64,000 nucleotides of DNA from Microbacter margulisiae (GCF_014192515.1 NZ_JACHYB010000001.1:1550001-1614000); one strand, 5' to 3'. Positions 46,079 to 55,901 are shown, counted from the stretch's first letter. The notes: generated by a model from the letters alone, not told the origin. Translations and numbers: made by a program.

Positions 46079-46828
46079 TTATATTTTTTCTATACTGGTT
46101 GAAGGAATGAAACCTTCATTCCCATCAGGAAGAGCGATCTCAGTCCATCCTGAAATTTGATTATCAATTGTCACCTTTGTCCCTTCATGAAGCACAAACA
46201 TATCCTTCGAGTTAAGTGATGGAGAATCCTTAGCTGTAATAGCAGGCTCCATGATAATCCCTGCAGTACTATCCATCACTTTATGACTTTGCTTTTCAGC
46301 AAAACCAAAACTTACAATAGTGATAAAAAACATAAAGATAGCGATATTGAAGCTAAATTTTTTACGTTGACGATACGTCGAAAAAAGATAAAACAAACCC
46401 ATTGACAACATAAGGACAAAAGTAATAATACTCATTATTGCCCATTGATTTGATGATAATAAATCACCAAAATCAGCCATCCATTGCACTAAGAAAAATT
46501 CGGATGTCACATCTACATTATCAATGACTTTTTGTTGTGCAATCCTCAAATTAAATTCCGCGTCACCATAGTTCGGGTCTAAAAGCAAAGCTCTATTATA
46601 ATTCAAAATTGCTTTTCCCAAATTACCATTACGATAATATGCATTACCCAAATTGTAATACAGTTGAGGAGATTCTCCCTGAATTTGGGCAATCATTTCA
46701 TATTGCTCAGCAGCAGCGGTATACTGCCCTTCTGCATATAATGCATTAGCTTTTTGCAAGGAAGTTTCCTGAGCAGAAATCATCATTGCTGCTAAAAAAA
46801 ATATCAAAAGAAATTGAATTCGTTTCAT
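46079..46828 (-). CDS. batE: BatE: TPR and SH3-domain protein
   Basis: BatE is the last protein of the Bacteroides aerotolerance (bat) operon. From ATG 46828 it has 249 aa, with a signal peptide (MKRIQFLLIFFLAAMMISAQ) and TPR repeats (about 22-95: YYNLGNAYYRNGNLGKAIL). A membrane segment follows (SIITFVLMLSMGLFYLFS), then a second one. It ends in an SH3-like domain (VLHEGTKVTIDNQISGWTEI). The longer frame overlaps batD and lacks a signal sequence. It starts 16 bp after batD. It probably acts in the periplasm with the other Bat proteins. Confidence 0.88.
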   Translation of the reverse strand: MKRIQFLLIFFLAAMMISAQETSLQKANALYAEGQYTAAAEQYEMIAQIQGESPQLYYNLGNAYYRNGNLGKAILNYNRALLLDPNYGDAEFNLRIAQQKVIDNVDVTSEFFLVQWMADFGDLLSSNQWAIMSIITFVLMLSMGLFYLFSTYRQRKKFSFNIAIFMFFITIVSFGFAEKQSHKVMDSTAGIIMEPAITAKDSPSLNSKDMFVLHEGTKVTIDNQISGWTEIALPDGNEGFIPSTSIEKI

Positions 46829-46844
46829 CTTGACTATTAAATAG

Positions 46845-48668
46845 TTATTTAATACTTCCTTCAAGTGCTTCAATAACTGCAACCGCCTCATCGAATATCT
46901 TATCCATGGCTTGCACACTTTGCGAAGGTGCATATTGTGCAAATTCACAAGTATGTAACAATTCCATTAAGCGTTGAATTAGTGTAACATCAATCTTACG
47001 GTTTAACAATCCGGTTTCCATGGCTTGCTTAGTCAAGTCAGCCGTCGGAATGTTGAGTTTATCACTCATATATCCCCAAATAGCCTTAAGCACTTCCTCG
47101 TAAAATTGTTCTTTATTGTTTTGCTTCAAATAAATCGATGCCAATTTCATACGTCTTAGAGCCATTTTATTCGCCTTTTTTGTTCTGGTCAAGGCAATAT
47201 TTGCATTATCACGTGCTTGCTTTCTGAAAATAAAGAACAATCCAATAACCACTAACAAAACTATTAAATAGGCTAATAGAAAGAGATTAGACTGTATCAG
47301 AAATGATTGCCGTCTGGAAATTCTAAAGTTATTGGTATCAATATAACGGATATCCTGATTCAATAATTTCACATTCTCCTTCTGCGTCATATTATTCACA
47401 ACCGAATTGTTGCTTACCGGTCCCTGATCTACGTGAATTTTATAAGCAGGTGTTGAAAGTGTTTTGTAACTATGTGTTGCTACATCAAAATAAGAAAATG
47501 AGACCGGAGCAATAGTATAATCACCCGCCTGACGAGGAATTGCCAAATAGTCAATTGTTTTTGTTCCTGTAATTCCGGTAGAAGTTGTGCGATAATTATT
47601 GTCAACTTTAGGTTCGTAAGTATCAAAACTTTGTGGGAAGGTCACAGGTAAATTATTAATCAGCTTCAAATTTCCGGTACCTGAAACTGTAACCTCTAGA
47701 GTTACTGCATCATTAGTCTTTACAATAGTTTTGGACAAATTTGAACTAAGTTGGAAATTACCTACAGCCCCAGAGAAAGTAGCAGGCTTGCCTTGAGACG
47801 GCAGAGGAGCTACATCAATACGAATTGAGGGAGCTACCAAGACTTTCTTGACATCCTGATAAGTATCAAAAAAGTCATCAAAAATACTTCTGACTCTGGC
47901 ATGATTACGTAATCGAATAATTGCAGTACATGAAGCAGGATCAATTGTAATGACTCCGGAACGTTGCGGGAATAATAAAACCTGATAAATCACAGCAGTT
48001 GTATAATTCCTACCATTGTAATGCTCCAATTGCGTTTGACGATCATTTGACAAATCAATTTGTTGCATTACAAAATTCTTAAAATCAGGGAATTTGACAT
48101 CTTCAAATCCAACAATATCAGGAATAGAATAAAGTTTATATGTTACAAGAAACGCTTCTTGCTCATACACCTTTGTTTTGGAGACAATAGCCCTCATGAA
48201 AACATCCTGATTTGAAGCTGATTGAAACGAAGTTCCTCCTTCAGAACTGAATCCACCTCCACCTGATTGCCGTGGAGCATTTTTATCTGGCGGTAGAACT
48301 CTAATAGATAATCCATTAGACATATACCGTTGTTTATTTACAGTAATTGATCCCGGACCAATGGAATATGTACCGACTTTCTTGGGCATCAGCATCAAAG
48401 TGAAGGTCATCGAGCTACTATAAACTCCATTTATGCTTTGTTCGGAACGCGTTGTAAAAGGACCGGCAACAACATCAAAACCTGAAATAGGCGGTGTCCG
48501 CAATTCGTTGGGATCTGCCAATGTATTAATCGAATAGACCAATTGAAATGCTGACCCCATCACAACCGATGACGGTGCTTTTGCCTGAAAAACAATGTTA
48601 CCAGCATGAAGATAACCTCCACTGATAGTCATGAATATGGCAATTGCAATTAATCCGACTTTTCTCAT
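46845..48668 (-). CDS. batD: BatD: oxygen-tolerance family protein
   Basis: BatD is a large exported and membrane-anchored protein of the bat operon. From ATG 48668 it has 607 aa, with a signal peptide (MRKVGLIAIAIFMTISGGYL) and BatD-type beta domains (FQAKAPSSVVMGSAFQLVYS, then TISFS-like strands to about 440). One membrane helix follows (LFLLAYLIVLLVVIGLFFIF, about 455-475), then a cytoplasmic tail. The gene lies 39 bp after batC. The molecular function of BatD is unknown; the operon has been linked to oxidative stress and envelope maintenance. Confidence 0.9.
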   Translation of the reverse strand: MRKVGLIAIAIFMTISGGYLHAGNIVFQAKAPSSVVMGSAFQLVYSINTLADPNELRTPPISGFDVVAGPFTTRSEQSINGVYSSSMTFTLMLMPKKVGTYSIGPGSITVNKQRYMSNGLSIRVLPPDKNAPRQSGGGGFSSEGGTSFQSASNQDVFMRAIVSKTKVYEQEAFLVTYKLYSIPDIVGFEDVKFPDFKNFVMQQIDLSNDRQTQLEHYNGRNYTTAVIYQVLLFPQRSGVITIDPASCTAIIRLRNHARVRSIFDDFFDTYQDVKKVLVAPSIRIDVAPLPSQGKPATFSGAVGNFQLSSNLSKTIVKTNDAVTLEVTVSGTGNLKLINNLPVTFPQSFDTYEPKVDNNYRTTSTGITGTKTIDYLAIPRQAGDYTIAPVSFSYFDVATHSYKTLSTPAYKIHVDQGPVSNNSVVNNMTQKENVKLLNQDIRYIDTNNFRISRRQSFLIQSNLFLLAYLIVLLVVIGLFFIFRKQARDNANIALTRTKKANKMALRRMKLASIYLKQNNKEQFYEEVLKAIWGYMSDKLNIPTADLTKQAMETGLLNRKIDVTLIQRLMELLHTCEFAQYAPSQSVQAMDKIFDEAVAVIEALEGSIK

Positions 48669-48707
48669 AATTATTTTATTCCTTTTATTTACTGATCTTA
48701 TCGTCAA

Positions 48708-49421
48708 TTACCAATCTTTAGCCGGATTGGGTGAATGCATTTGAACCCGTTGCTGATTGATTTGATTTTGAACCTGATTTTCTTCTTGTTGAATAGAATT
48801 TAAAATCTGATCGGCATTCTGCTTGGACATGCCTCCACCCTGGGGCTGTTGTTGATTGTTGTTATTGTTCTGATTCTGATTATTCGAGTTATTTTTTCCG
48901 TTGGTATTATTCTTATTCTTCTGTTGATTTTGATTCTGCTTATTCTGCTGGTTTTTCTGATTATTTTTTCCATTATTATTATTTTTATTTTGCTGATGCT
49001 TAAGCATCTCAGCTGCATATGCATAATTAAAGCGCGTTTCATTATCGTTTGGATTTGCCAATAAAGCGGAACGATAAGCCTTTAATGCGTTTTCATATTG
49101 CTTCTGATCCATCATTATATTTCCTATATTATGAAATGCATGTGCAAGATGTATTTTATTCTTTGTCAAGGGTAAGGCTTTCTGATAAGCAGACATAGCG
49201 GCCTTATAATTTTTTTGACGATACAACGCATTGCCTAAATCATAGACAGCATCAAATGACTTTGAATTCTTGTTAAGCGCATTCTGAAAAAACTTGGCAG
49301 CACCACTGTAGTTTTGTGTGTCATACAATTTGGCACCTTTTCGAATCTCATTATTTCCTTTTTGTGCCAATGCCGGTACATATATTAGTAGTCCACCCAA
49401 CAAAACAAAGAAGACTTTCAT
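48708..49421 (-). CDS. batC: BatC: TPR protein with Asn/Gln-rich linker
   Basis: BatC is a TPR protein of the bat operon. From ATG 49421 it has 237 aa: a signal peptide (MKVFFVLLGGLLIYVPALAQ), three TPR repeats (about 25-140: VYDLGNALYRQKNYKAAMSA, then NIGNIMMDQKQYENALKAYR), and a long Asn/Gln/Lys-rich stretch (about 150-208). The C-terminus, MSKQNADQILNSIQQEENQV, is typical of BatC. The Asn/Gln tract has a very repetitive base pattern and may vary in length between strains. It lies 94 bp after the batB stop, within the operon. Confidence 0.87.
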   Translation of the reverse strand: MKVFFVLLGGLLIYVPALAQKGNNEIRKGAKLYDTQNYSGAAKFFQNALNKNSKSFDAVYDLGNALYRQKNYKAAMSAYQKALPLTKNKIHLAHAFHNIGNIMMDQKQYENALKAYRSALLANPNDNETRFNYAYAAEMLKHQQNKNNNNGKNNQKNQQNKQNQNQQKNKNNTNGKNNSNNQNQNNNNNQQQPQGGGMSKQNADQILNSIQQEENQVQNQINQQRVQMHSPNPAKDW

Positions 49422-49515
49422 CCGAAAATACTTTTTTAATTGACGGCTATATGAAACGGATACATTAGCCTTTTCAAATTTTTTCCTGTTTGCAAAGCAT
49501 GCTTGTCTCATATCA

Positions 49516-50532
49516 TCAAAACCATTTAAACTGATTGATCCATTTATTTTTTCTTTCCAGTATAATCATATCTATCAATAAAAGAAAGAAAGCTAACCAT
49601 GCTAAATTGACAAATTGTTCGTTACTGGTTGAATAAACCTCATTTTCAATAGGCGCAGTTGCCAATTGCTGCAAACTATTATTTACAGCTCTCAAAGCAT
49701 TATCTGAGTTGTCGGCACGTACATAAATCCCCTTACCAGCAGCAGCAATTTCTTTACACATTTGTTCATTCAAATGTGTCACAACCACATTGCCCTGCTG
49801 ATCTTTCATATAACTCATCGTTCCAGAGATCGGAATAGGAGATCCTTGCGGCGTACCGACGCCTACTACATCAACCATAATTCCTTTCTTAGCTGCCAGT
49901 TTCGCAGCATCAATGGCATTATCCTCAAAATTTTCACCATCAGTAAGAAGTACAATAGCCCTCCCTGCTTTTGAAGTAGAAGCTAATGATTTAAGAGACA
50001 AATCAATAGCTGATCCTATTGCAGTACCTTGATATGAAATCATATTCGTGCTGATATTGGATAAAAACATTTTTGCAGCAATATTATCCGAGGTAATGGG
50101 AAGCTGTACCTGTGCTTCTCCCGCAAATACAACAATACCAATCTGATCATTGGACAATTTATCAATCAGGGAAGACAGCAATTGTTTCGCCACATCCAAA
50201 CGATCAGGCGATACATCCGTAGCTCTCATGGAATTTGACACGTCAACCGCAATCATCACCTGAATGCCATGCCGCTTAACAGTTTCCGTCCCTGTTCCAA
50301 ACTGAGGTCTTGCCAGAGCTAAAATAATCAATGTCATGGCTGCCAAAAGCAAATAGAACTTTACAACTGGACGTGACGAAGAATAATTAGGCATTAACGA
50401 TTTGACCAACTCAGGATTACCAAAGCGGGCAATATTTTTTCGTTTCATAATTCTACTGTACAGAAACAGCAGTAAAATGAGCGGAACTAACAATAACAAG
50501 AATAAATAATTAGGCTGTGCAAACTGAAACAT
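49516..50532 (-). CDS. batB: BatB: VWA-domain membrane protein
   Basis: BatB is an inner-membrane von Willebrand factor A protein of the bat operon. It is 338 aa, with an N-terminal BatA-type membrane region (FLLLLVPLILLLFLY and FYLLLAAMTLIILALARPQF). The VWA domain (about 90-300) has MIDAS residues in VDVSNSM and LTDGENFED, and a C-terminal membrane helix follows (LAWLAFFLLLIDMII). The MIDAS motif DxSxS is intact, so metal-dependent partner binding is likely. It lies 48 bp after batA. Confidence 0.92.
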   Translation of the reverse strand: MFQFAQPNYLFLLLLVPLILLLFLYSRIMKRKNIARFGNPELVKSLMPNYSSSRPVVKFYLLLAAMTLIILALARPQFGTGTETVKRHGIQVMIAVDVSNSMRATDVSPDRLDVAKQLLSSLIDKLSNDQIGIVVFAGEAQVQLPITSDNIAAKMFLSNISTNMISYQGTAIGSAIDLSLKSLASTSKAGRAIVLLTDGENFEDNAIDAAKLAAKKGIMVDVVGVGTPQGSPIPISGTMSYMKDQQGNVVVTHLNEQMCKEIAAAGKGIYVRADNSDNALRAVNNSLQQLATAPIENEVYSTSNEQFVNLAWLAFFLLLIDMIILERKNKWINQFKWF

Positions 50533-50580
50533 GTCTTTTTACTATTTAATGACTCAGCAGGTTTCTAAAACAATTTTCAT

Positions 50581-51564
50581 TTACGGAATCTTTCGTAATA
50601 TGGTATAGCGCAACACCAGTTCCATAGTCATGAACAACAATGCAAGCAAAGCAAACAACATATAATCATCCTGATTATGATAAAATTCCTTAACATGCAT
50701 CTTATTCTTTTCCAATTGATCAATATCATGATAGATCTCATGCAATCTTTCCGTATCCGTAGCTCTGAAATATTGACCATTAGTCATAGTGGCTATTTGT
50801 TGCAAAGTGCCTTCATCAATATCAACCTGCATATTTTGATATTGCAATCCAAAAGGAGTCATCACAGGCATAGGAGCCAATCCACGTGTCCCAACTCCAA
50901 TAGTATAAACCCTTATGCCATAAGTTTTTGCTATTTCAGCCGCTGTCAAAGGTGCAATATCTCCGGTATTATTCGATCCGTCGGTAAGCAATATAATAAC
51001 TTTCGATTTCACTTTGCTATTACGTAATCGGTTGATTGCAGTAGCCAAGCCAACTCCAATTGCAGTTCCGTCATTGATCTCACCAAAGTTTACTGTCTTT
51101 AGCAGATTTAATAAAGCCGCATGATTCGTCGTCAATGGGCATAACGTAAATGCCTGACTGGCAAAAATAACCAATCCAATATTATCGTTCGGACGACTAT
51201 TTATAAACTCAGCTGCAACATTTTTAGCAGCTTCAATACGATTCGGGGTAAAATCTTTGGCCAGCATGGACCCTGACACGTCAATTGCCAACATAATATC
51301 GATACCTTCAGTTGTTTTATTAGACACCGCATTGGAAATCTGCGGTCTGGCAATAACAATAATCAACATGATAACTGTCAGTAAACGAAATATGAACGGA
51401 ACATGCCTCAAATACAAGCGTCTTGTTTTAGGAAAACCAGCAAAATAGCGGGTTGATGATATTTGCATGCTTGCATCCGACTGGCGTAATTTCCAAAAAT
51501 ACCCTGCAATCATGGGCAAAAGCACCAGCAACAAAAACAAGAAACCAGGATTTCTAAATACCAT
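50581..51564 (-). CDS. batA: BatA: VWA-domain membrane protein
   Basis: BatA is the first VWA protein of the bat operon. It is 327 aa: N-terminal membrane segments (FLFLLLVLLPMIAGYFW and VPFIFRLLTVIMLIIVIARP), a VWA domain with an intact MIDAS (AIDVSGSM, LLTDGSNNTGD), and a C-terminal membrane helix (YMLFALLALLFMTMELVL). It pairs with BatB and is thought to form a complex in the inner membrane with the VWA domain in the periplasm. It lies 13 bp after the upstream membrane-protein gene. Confidence 0.92.
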   Translation of the reverse strand: MVFRNPGFLFLLLVLLPMIAGYFWKLRQSDASMQISSTRYFAGFPKTRRLYLRHVPFIFRLLTVIMLIIVIARPQISNAVSNKTTEGIDIMLAIDVSGSMLAKDFTPNRIEAAKNVAAEFINSRPNDNIGLVIFASQAFTLCPLTTNHAALLNLLKTVNFGEINDGTAIGVGLATAINRLRNSKVKSKVIILLTDGSNNTGDIAPLTAAEIAKTYGIRVYTIGVGTRGLAPMPVMTPFGLQYQNMQVDIDEGTLQQIATMTNGQYFRATDTERLHEIYHDIDQLEKNKMHVKEFYHNQDDYMLFALLALLFMTMELVLRYTILRKIP

Positions 51565-51577
51565 ATTTTATTTCTAT

Positions 51578-52576
51578 TTAATTCGATTTGTCAGATTGGT
51601 GATTGTCAGTCTGTTTCTCTCCAGACAAAACCGGTGCATTTTCCGGGGGAACCACTTCCTCCTCTTTCGTCTGATTGACAAAAAGATAACAAAGATTCAA
51701 GCTTAGTTCATTTTCATCAGGCATTGGATGCCATTTGGCAAATTTCACAAGATCGCTCACTTGCAAAACCTTTTTCAGACTATCATAGGCAGCCGGGTAT
51801 TCTTTCTGAAAATATTTTGTCTCATCTAACAAATCAGAAGAAGTCATCTCCAATGCCGGAATATTAAACCGGCCTTCAATGTAGTTTCGTAATGCATCGG
51901 TCAATTGCGTATAATACTCTTTCTCTCGTCCTTGCTGCCATATCTTTTTGTGACTAATTTCATTCAATGCCTCTATAGCTGCTTCATAAGGAGATAAAAT
52001 ACGTTCCGGAACTTTGATAAATGGAATCGGTTTTTTCAACACCCTCTTCCATAAATAGTATCCCCCCAAAATCAATAACAAAAGAATCAGCAAGATAAGA
52101 AACACGATCTCCCACAGATGAATCCAATCAAAAGGAGGCATTATAATATGTTTAATGTCAAAAATAGACTGGCGTGTCGTATCAATGGAGTAAGTCAAAA
52201 CTTTAAATCCAAGGGGCGTAGTTTTGAACGTGTCCTTTCCATTAATAAAATCATACGGAGGAATATAATACAATGCTGTATCAAAAGAAGTTATGGTATA
52301 AACTTGTCGCACTTGAATCCGACCGTGTCCTAAATCGGTAGTATCAGGTTTGGTACGGGCTACCACATCGACTCCATTGATCAATGTATCGGTTATCACC
52401 GGAAAAAGCACGTTGACATTTTTAGGTTGTGCTACCTCAAACGTCAGATGGGATTGTTTCCCGATCAAAATCAATGTTGAATCAATGGATGCTTTCACAG
52501 AGACATTCTGTGAAAAAACCCCTTGAGCAATAAAAATTGCTACAATAAAAAGAAATATGTGTCGAATTGTTCTCAT
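51578..52576 (-). CDS. Bat-operon exported membrane protein of unknown function
   Basis: This 332-aa protein has a signal peptide (MRTIRHIFLFIVAIFIAQGV) and an N-terminal beta domain (about 25-135). A membrane helix follows (IVFLILLILLLLILGGYYLW, about 165-185), then a cytoplasmic helical tail with YYTQLTDALRNYIEGRFNIP, like the tail of BatD-type proteins. I recognise it only as the gene usually found between the DUF58 gene and batA in Bacteroidota; some relatives are grouped with DUF4381. Function is unknown. It may act as a BatD-like partner. Confidence 0.72.
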   Translation of the reverse strand: MRTIRHIFLFIVAIFIAQGVFSQNVSVKASIDSTLILIGKQSHLTFEVAQPKNVNVLFPVITDTLINGVDVVARTKPDTTDLGHGRIQVRQVYTITSFDTALYYIPPYDFINGKDTFKTTPLGFKVLTYSIDTTRQSIFDIKHIIMPPFDWIHLWEIVFLILLILLLLILGGYYLWKRVLKKPIPFIKVPERILSPYEAAIEALNEISHKKIWQQGREKEYYTQLTDALRNYIEGRFNIPALEMTSSDLLDETKYFQKEYPAAYDSLKKVLQVSDLVKFAKWHPMPDENELSLNLCYLFVNQTKEEEVVPPENAPVLSGEKQTDNHQSDKSN

Positions 52577-52617
52577 GTTTCAAGTATTAATCCGGAACAT
52601 TTACAAAAAATCAAAGG

Positions 52618-53484
52618 TCATGAACGTTGTTTGAAAAGCCTCATCAAAGCTTTGACATAATCCTGATCAGTGCTAATAGAGACATAATCAACATGACTTT
52701 TTGCCAGCACTTGCTGCAAATTAATCTGATTTTCGCCCCACCAGTTATGATAAGCCATACGCAAACGACGATCTGAAGTGTCAACCCACAATCGCTCACC
52801 TGTTTCAGCATCTTTTACCTTCATCAGACCAATATTCGGAAGCTCGGTTTCCCTCGGATCATAAACCTGCAAGGCTACTACATCATGTTTACGATTAGCC
52901 AGAGATATGGCACGATCAAAATCACCATCAATAAAATCCGAGATCAAAAAAGCAATACAACGACGTTTAATGGCCGATGTAAAATATTCAAGAACCATTG
53001 AAATATCTGTATTACTATTTTCTGGTTCAAAATTGATCAGTTCCCTAATGATATATAAGGTATGCTTCTTCCCTTTTTGTGGAGGAATGAATTTTTCAAT
53101 CTTATCAGAAAAAAAGATGACACCAATTTTATCTTTATTTTGAATGGCAGAAAAAGCAATCGTGGCAGCTATTTCGGTAATCATGTTTTTTTTTGTCTGT
53201 GACATGGTGCCAAAATCACGACTGCCCGACACATCGACCAATAACATAACTGTCAATTCACGCTCTTCTTCAAAAATTTTAACAAACGGGTGATTAAAAC
53301 GCGCCGTTACATTCCAATCAATGTTTCTTATATCGTCTCCATATTGATATTCACGCACTTCAGAAAAAGTCATTCCTCTTCCTTTAAATGCAGAATGATA
53401 TTCTCCGGCAAAGATGTCATTGGACAATCCCCGTGTTTTTATCTCAATCTGACGTACCCGTTTTAATAAATCTGTTGTTTCCAT
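52618..53484 (-). CDS. DUF58-domain protein of the bat operon
   Basis: This 288-aa protein lies between moxR and the bat genes. It has the DUF58 signature (FKGRGMTFSEVREYQYGDD, then IRNIDWNVTAR) and a degenerate VWA-like fold with VDVSGSRDFG. It has no signal or membrane helix, so it is cytoplasmic. MoxR-DUF58 pairs are thought to work as chaperone-like systems for VWA proteins. ATG 53484 (METTDLL) is chosen; an ATG 8 codons upstream is possible. Confidence 0.9.
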   Translation of the reverse strand: METTDLLKRVRQIEIKTRGLSNDIFAGEYHSAFKGRGMTFSEVREYQYGDDIRNIDWNVTARFNHPFVKIFEEERELTVMLLVDVSGSRDFGTMSQTKKNMITEIAATIAFSAIQNKDKIGVIFFSDKIEKFIPPQKGKKHTLYIIRELINFEPENSNTDISMVLEYFTSAIKRRCIAFLISDFIDGDFDRAISLANRKHDVVALQVYDPRETELPNIGLMKVKDAETGERLWVDTSDRRLRMAYHNWWGENQINLQQVLAKSHVDYVSISTDQDYVKALMRLFKQRS

Positions 53485-53564
53485 TATTCTCAGCGATAAA
53501 AATTGCAATCATCAACAAAAAACCCACAATCAATTTGCAGGCTTTACACACTAAAAGACAATCA

Positions 53565-54560
53565 CTAAGGTACTTCAACAGCATTCAATACTTCGCTTAT
53601 GATTTCTTCCGAAGTCAGATTGTTGGCTTCAGCCTCATAGCTGAGACCGATACGGTGACGAAGCACGTCATAGCAAACAGCACGAACATCTTCGGGAATA
53701 ACATAACCACGACGTTTGATGAAAGCATATGCTTTTGATGCCATGGCAAGGCTAATGGAAGCCCGTGGCGACCCTCCATATGCAATCATATTAGTCAAAT
53801 TTTTAATGCCATATTCATCAGGGAATCGGGTAGCAAATACAATATCAACTATATAACGTTCAATCTTTTCATCAACATAAACTTCACGTACTACATTCCG
53901 GGCAGCAACAATTTCAGAAGGCTTAATCAATGGTTTTACGATAGGCAGCGACTCCATCATATTAAGTCGGATAATTGCTTTTTCCTCTTCTTTTTTAGGA
54001 TAAGAAATAATTACCTTCAACATAAAACGGTCAACCTGAGCTTCTGGCAGTGGATAGGTTCCTTCCTGTTCTATCGGGTTTTCTGTTGCTAATACTAAAA
54101 AGGGTTCTTCAAGCTTAAAGGTATGATCTCCAATGGTAACCTGACGTTCCTGCATCGCTTCAAGCAATGCACTCTGCACTTTTGCCGGAGCACGGTTGAT
54201 TTCATCAGCCAAAATAAAATGAGAGAAAATCGGTCCTTTTTTAATATTAAATTCTTCTTTCTTCTGACTATAAATCATAGTACCAATAACGTCGGCTGGC
54301 AATAAATCAGGAGTGAACTGAATTCGGCTATAGTTTGCGTCAACTAACTGAGATAACGTTTTTATTGCCAATGTTTTTGCCAATCCAGGAACCCCTTCCA
54401 ATAGGATATGACCATCAGACAGCAATCCGATTAACAACGATTCGACTAAGTGTTTCTGACCTACAATGATTTGATTCATACCCATTGTCAAGGTATCTAC
54501 AAACGCACTTTCCTTTTCAATGCGCTCGTTGAGCTCTCTAATATCAACTGTTGGATTCAT
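53565..54560 (-). CDS. MoxR-family AAA+ ATPase
   Basis: MoxR ATPases act as chaperones in assembly of VWA-protein complexes. The 331-aa protein has Walker A GVPGLAKT, Walker B ILADEINRAPAKVQSALLEA, sensor 1 LATENPIEQEGTYPLPEAQ and an arginine finger region (DRFMLKV), followed by the AAA lid domain. It heads the eight-gene run moxR-DUF58-51578-batA-batB-batC-batD-batE, all on the minus strand with gaps of 13-94 bp. A -7-like TACTTTTG lies about 145 bp upstream. Confidence 0.93.
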   Translation of the reverse strand: MNPTVDIRELNERIEKESAFVDTLTMGMNQIIVGQKHLVESLLIGLLSDGHILLEGVPGLAKTLAIKTLSQLVDANYSRIQFTPDLLPADVIGTMIYSQKKEEFNIKKGPIFSHFILADEINRAPAKVQSALLEAMQERQVTIGDHTFKLEEPFLVLATENPIEQEGTYPLPEAQVDRFMLKVIISYPKKEEEKAIIRLNMMESLPIVKPLIKPSEIVAARNVVREVYVDEKIERYIVDIVFATRFPDEYGIKNLTNMIAYGGSPRASISLAMASKAYAFIKRRGYVIPEDVRAVCYDVLRHRIGLSYEAEANNLTSEEIISEVLNAVEVP

Positions 54561-54705
54561 ACTTGTAAATAAATGTTTATGTGGAGATTCGTCTATTAGC
54601 TTCTTTGTTTTAACATTTCACAGTTGCATAAACAGTCTTAAATGATGCATGTATTTTATTATCAACAACTTAATCATAAATATCTATCTCTGCTATGCTC
54701 TTAGG

Positions 54706-54713
54706 CAAAAGTA
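54706..54713 (-). promoter_or_regulatory. -7-like box upstream of moxR-bat operon
   Basis: TACTTTTG on the minus strand fits TAnnTTTG; no -33 partner. The rest of 54561-54852 is AT-rich with nothing else recognised. Confidence 0.35.
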
Positions 54714-54852
54714 TTGTCCATCTCTATAACATATTCTTCTATCGAGTTAAAAAAGAGTAATTGCTTTCATAATAAATACGAATTAATTGTTTTTCAATAA
54801 ATTAGCCCTATTAAATGCGACAATTCAACACAAATGCCATACAAAATTCGAA

Positions 54853-55083
54853 TTATGGCACGGGGTCATAGCCGCTCCCACCCCATGGATGACAGCTCAG
54901 TATCCGTTTAACAGCAAGCCACAACCCTTTAAACGGCCCATGTTTCTGAATTGCCTCAATGGCATATTGCGAACATGTTGGAGTATAGCGACATGTGGGT
55001 GGTTTAATCGGAGAAATAAAATAACGATAAAAATATATCGGTAACAATAATAACGAGGATAGAATCTTTTTTATAAGCATCAT
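54853..55083 (-). CDS. yidD: Membrane protein insertion efficiency factor YidD
   Basis: YidD is a small membrane-associated protein that aids YidC-dependent insertion. The 76-aa product has the full signature: [20 protein letters not shown], then [18 protein letters not shown] and [13 protein letters not shown]. Four conserved Cys residues are present. It follows rnpA by 82 bp, the common rnpA-yidD order. yidC and rpmH are not adjacent here. Confidence 0.95.
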   Translation of the reverse strand: MMLIKKILSSLLLLPIYFYRYFISPIKPPTCRYTPTCSQYAIEAIQKHGPFKGLWLAVKRILSCHPWGGSGYDPVP

Positions 55084-55165
55084 TTGTCTGTTTTATAATC
55101 AGATATAACTCTTATGCAAAACAGTGCATACAATTGATTTGGTGTTATATTTTTACAAAAACCTG

Positions 55166-55567
55166 CTAATGACATTCTTTTGCCCAATGATGCTGCAACA
55201 TATGCATAGCTTCTGTCATTTTTTTTTCAATTAGGGAGAATGGCAATATGTCATTGGCTATGTATGTAATTCCAATCATTTGCCCTTGTTTTTGCTCGTT
55301 CATATCATCATAAAGGAGCTGCTTATTCAAACGATAAGCCTCGCGCATACGTCTTTTGAGTAAATTGCGTTTATTAGCCCTCTTAAAACGGCGTTTCGGA
55401 ACACTAAAAAGGACTTTACAAGGTTCTGCTTGTGTAGAGTTTTGCAAAAAAAGAACACGCAAAGGATATGCTATCAATGATTTGCCATTTTCAAACAATT
55501 GTTGGATCTTCTTTTCCCCTGCTAACCGTTCTGATTTTGAAAATGAGTAATGATGTTGCATAGGCAA
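55166..55567 (-). CDS. rnpA: Ribonuclease P protein component
   Basis: RnpA is the protein subunit that helps RNase P RNA process pre-tRNA 5' ends. The 133-aa protein starts near the usual YSFSKSERL motif. It contains VLFSVPKRRFKRANKRN followed by RRMREAYR, the conserved RNR-type basic block, and has an acidic-helical C-terminus. The start could be the first Met or the third residue. A -7 box lies about 50 bp upstream. It is followed by yidD. Confidence 0.93.
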   Translation of the reverse strand: MPMQHHYSFSKSERLAGEKKIQQLFENGKSLIAYPLRVLFLQNSTQAEPCKVLFSVPKRRFKRANKRNLLKRRMREAYRLNKQLLYDDMNEQKQGQMIGITYIANDILPFSLIEKKMTEAMHMLQHHWAKECH

Positions 55568-55901
55568 TAATTTCTGTCATTCAATTTTCAAATTGTTATA
55601 TCATATACTTTAGACAAAGGTACTCTTTTTTTCAACATAAAATCTTCAGATAGTTCATTTACAGAGATTAACACAAAAACTCCAAAGAGCACAAAATATG
55701 TTTTCGGCATAAGTAAACACCAGTCTTATTTCTGTCTTGATCATCCCCGCATCACTATTTGTATCATCGAGTTAAACACGGCCTTCCCCATTCAGCGTGC
55801 CAGAGTTTTGCTTCAACTCAAAAATCTCATAACTTTGTGTGATCTAATCTCGACAGGCATTCAACTTTTTCCTGCATATATAAAATCAACATTTTTAGCT
55901 T
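55568..55901. other. Divergent spacer between rnpA and dcp
   Basis: No gene is supported. It holds a minus-strand TACCTTTG (55615-55622) for rnpA without a clear -33, and the dcp promoter at 55807-55837. The rest is AT-rich with no recognised feature. Confidence 0.55.
55807..55837 (+). promoter_or_regulatory. Promoter of dcp
   Basis: TTTG (55807-55810), 19 bp, TAACTTTG (55830-55837). Initiation near 55843, 59 nt before the first ATG. Confidence 0.78.

Noticed and set aside
48849..49064. Plus-strand frame rich in Ile/Leu opposite batC
   Set aside because: It is the antisense of the Asn/Gln tract of batC.
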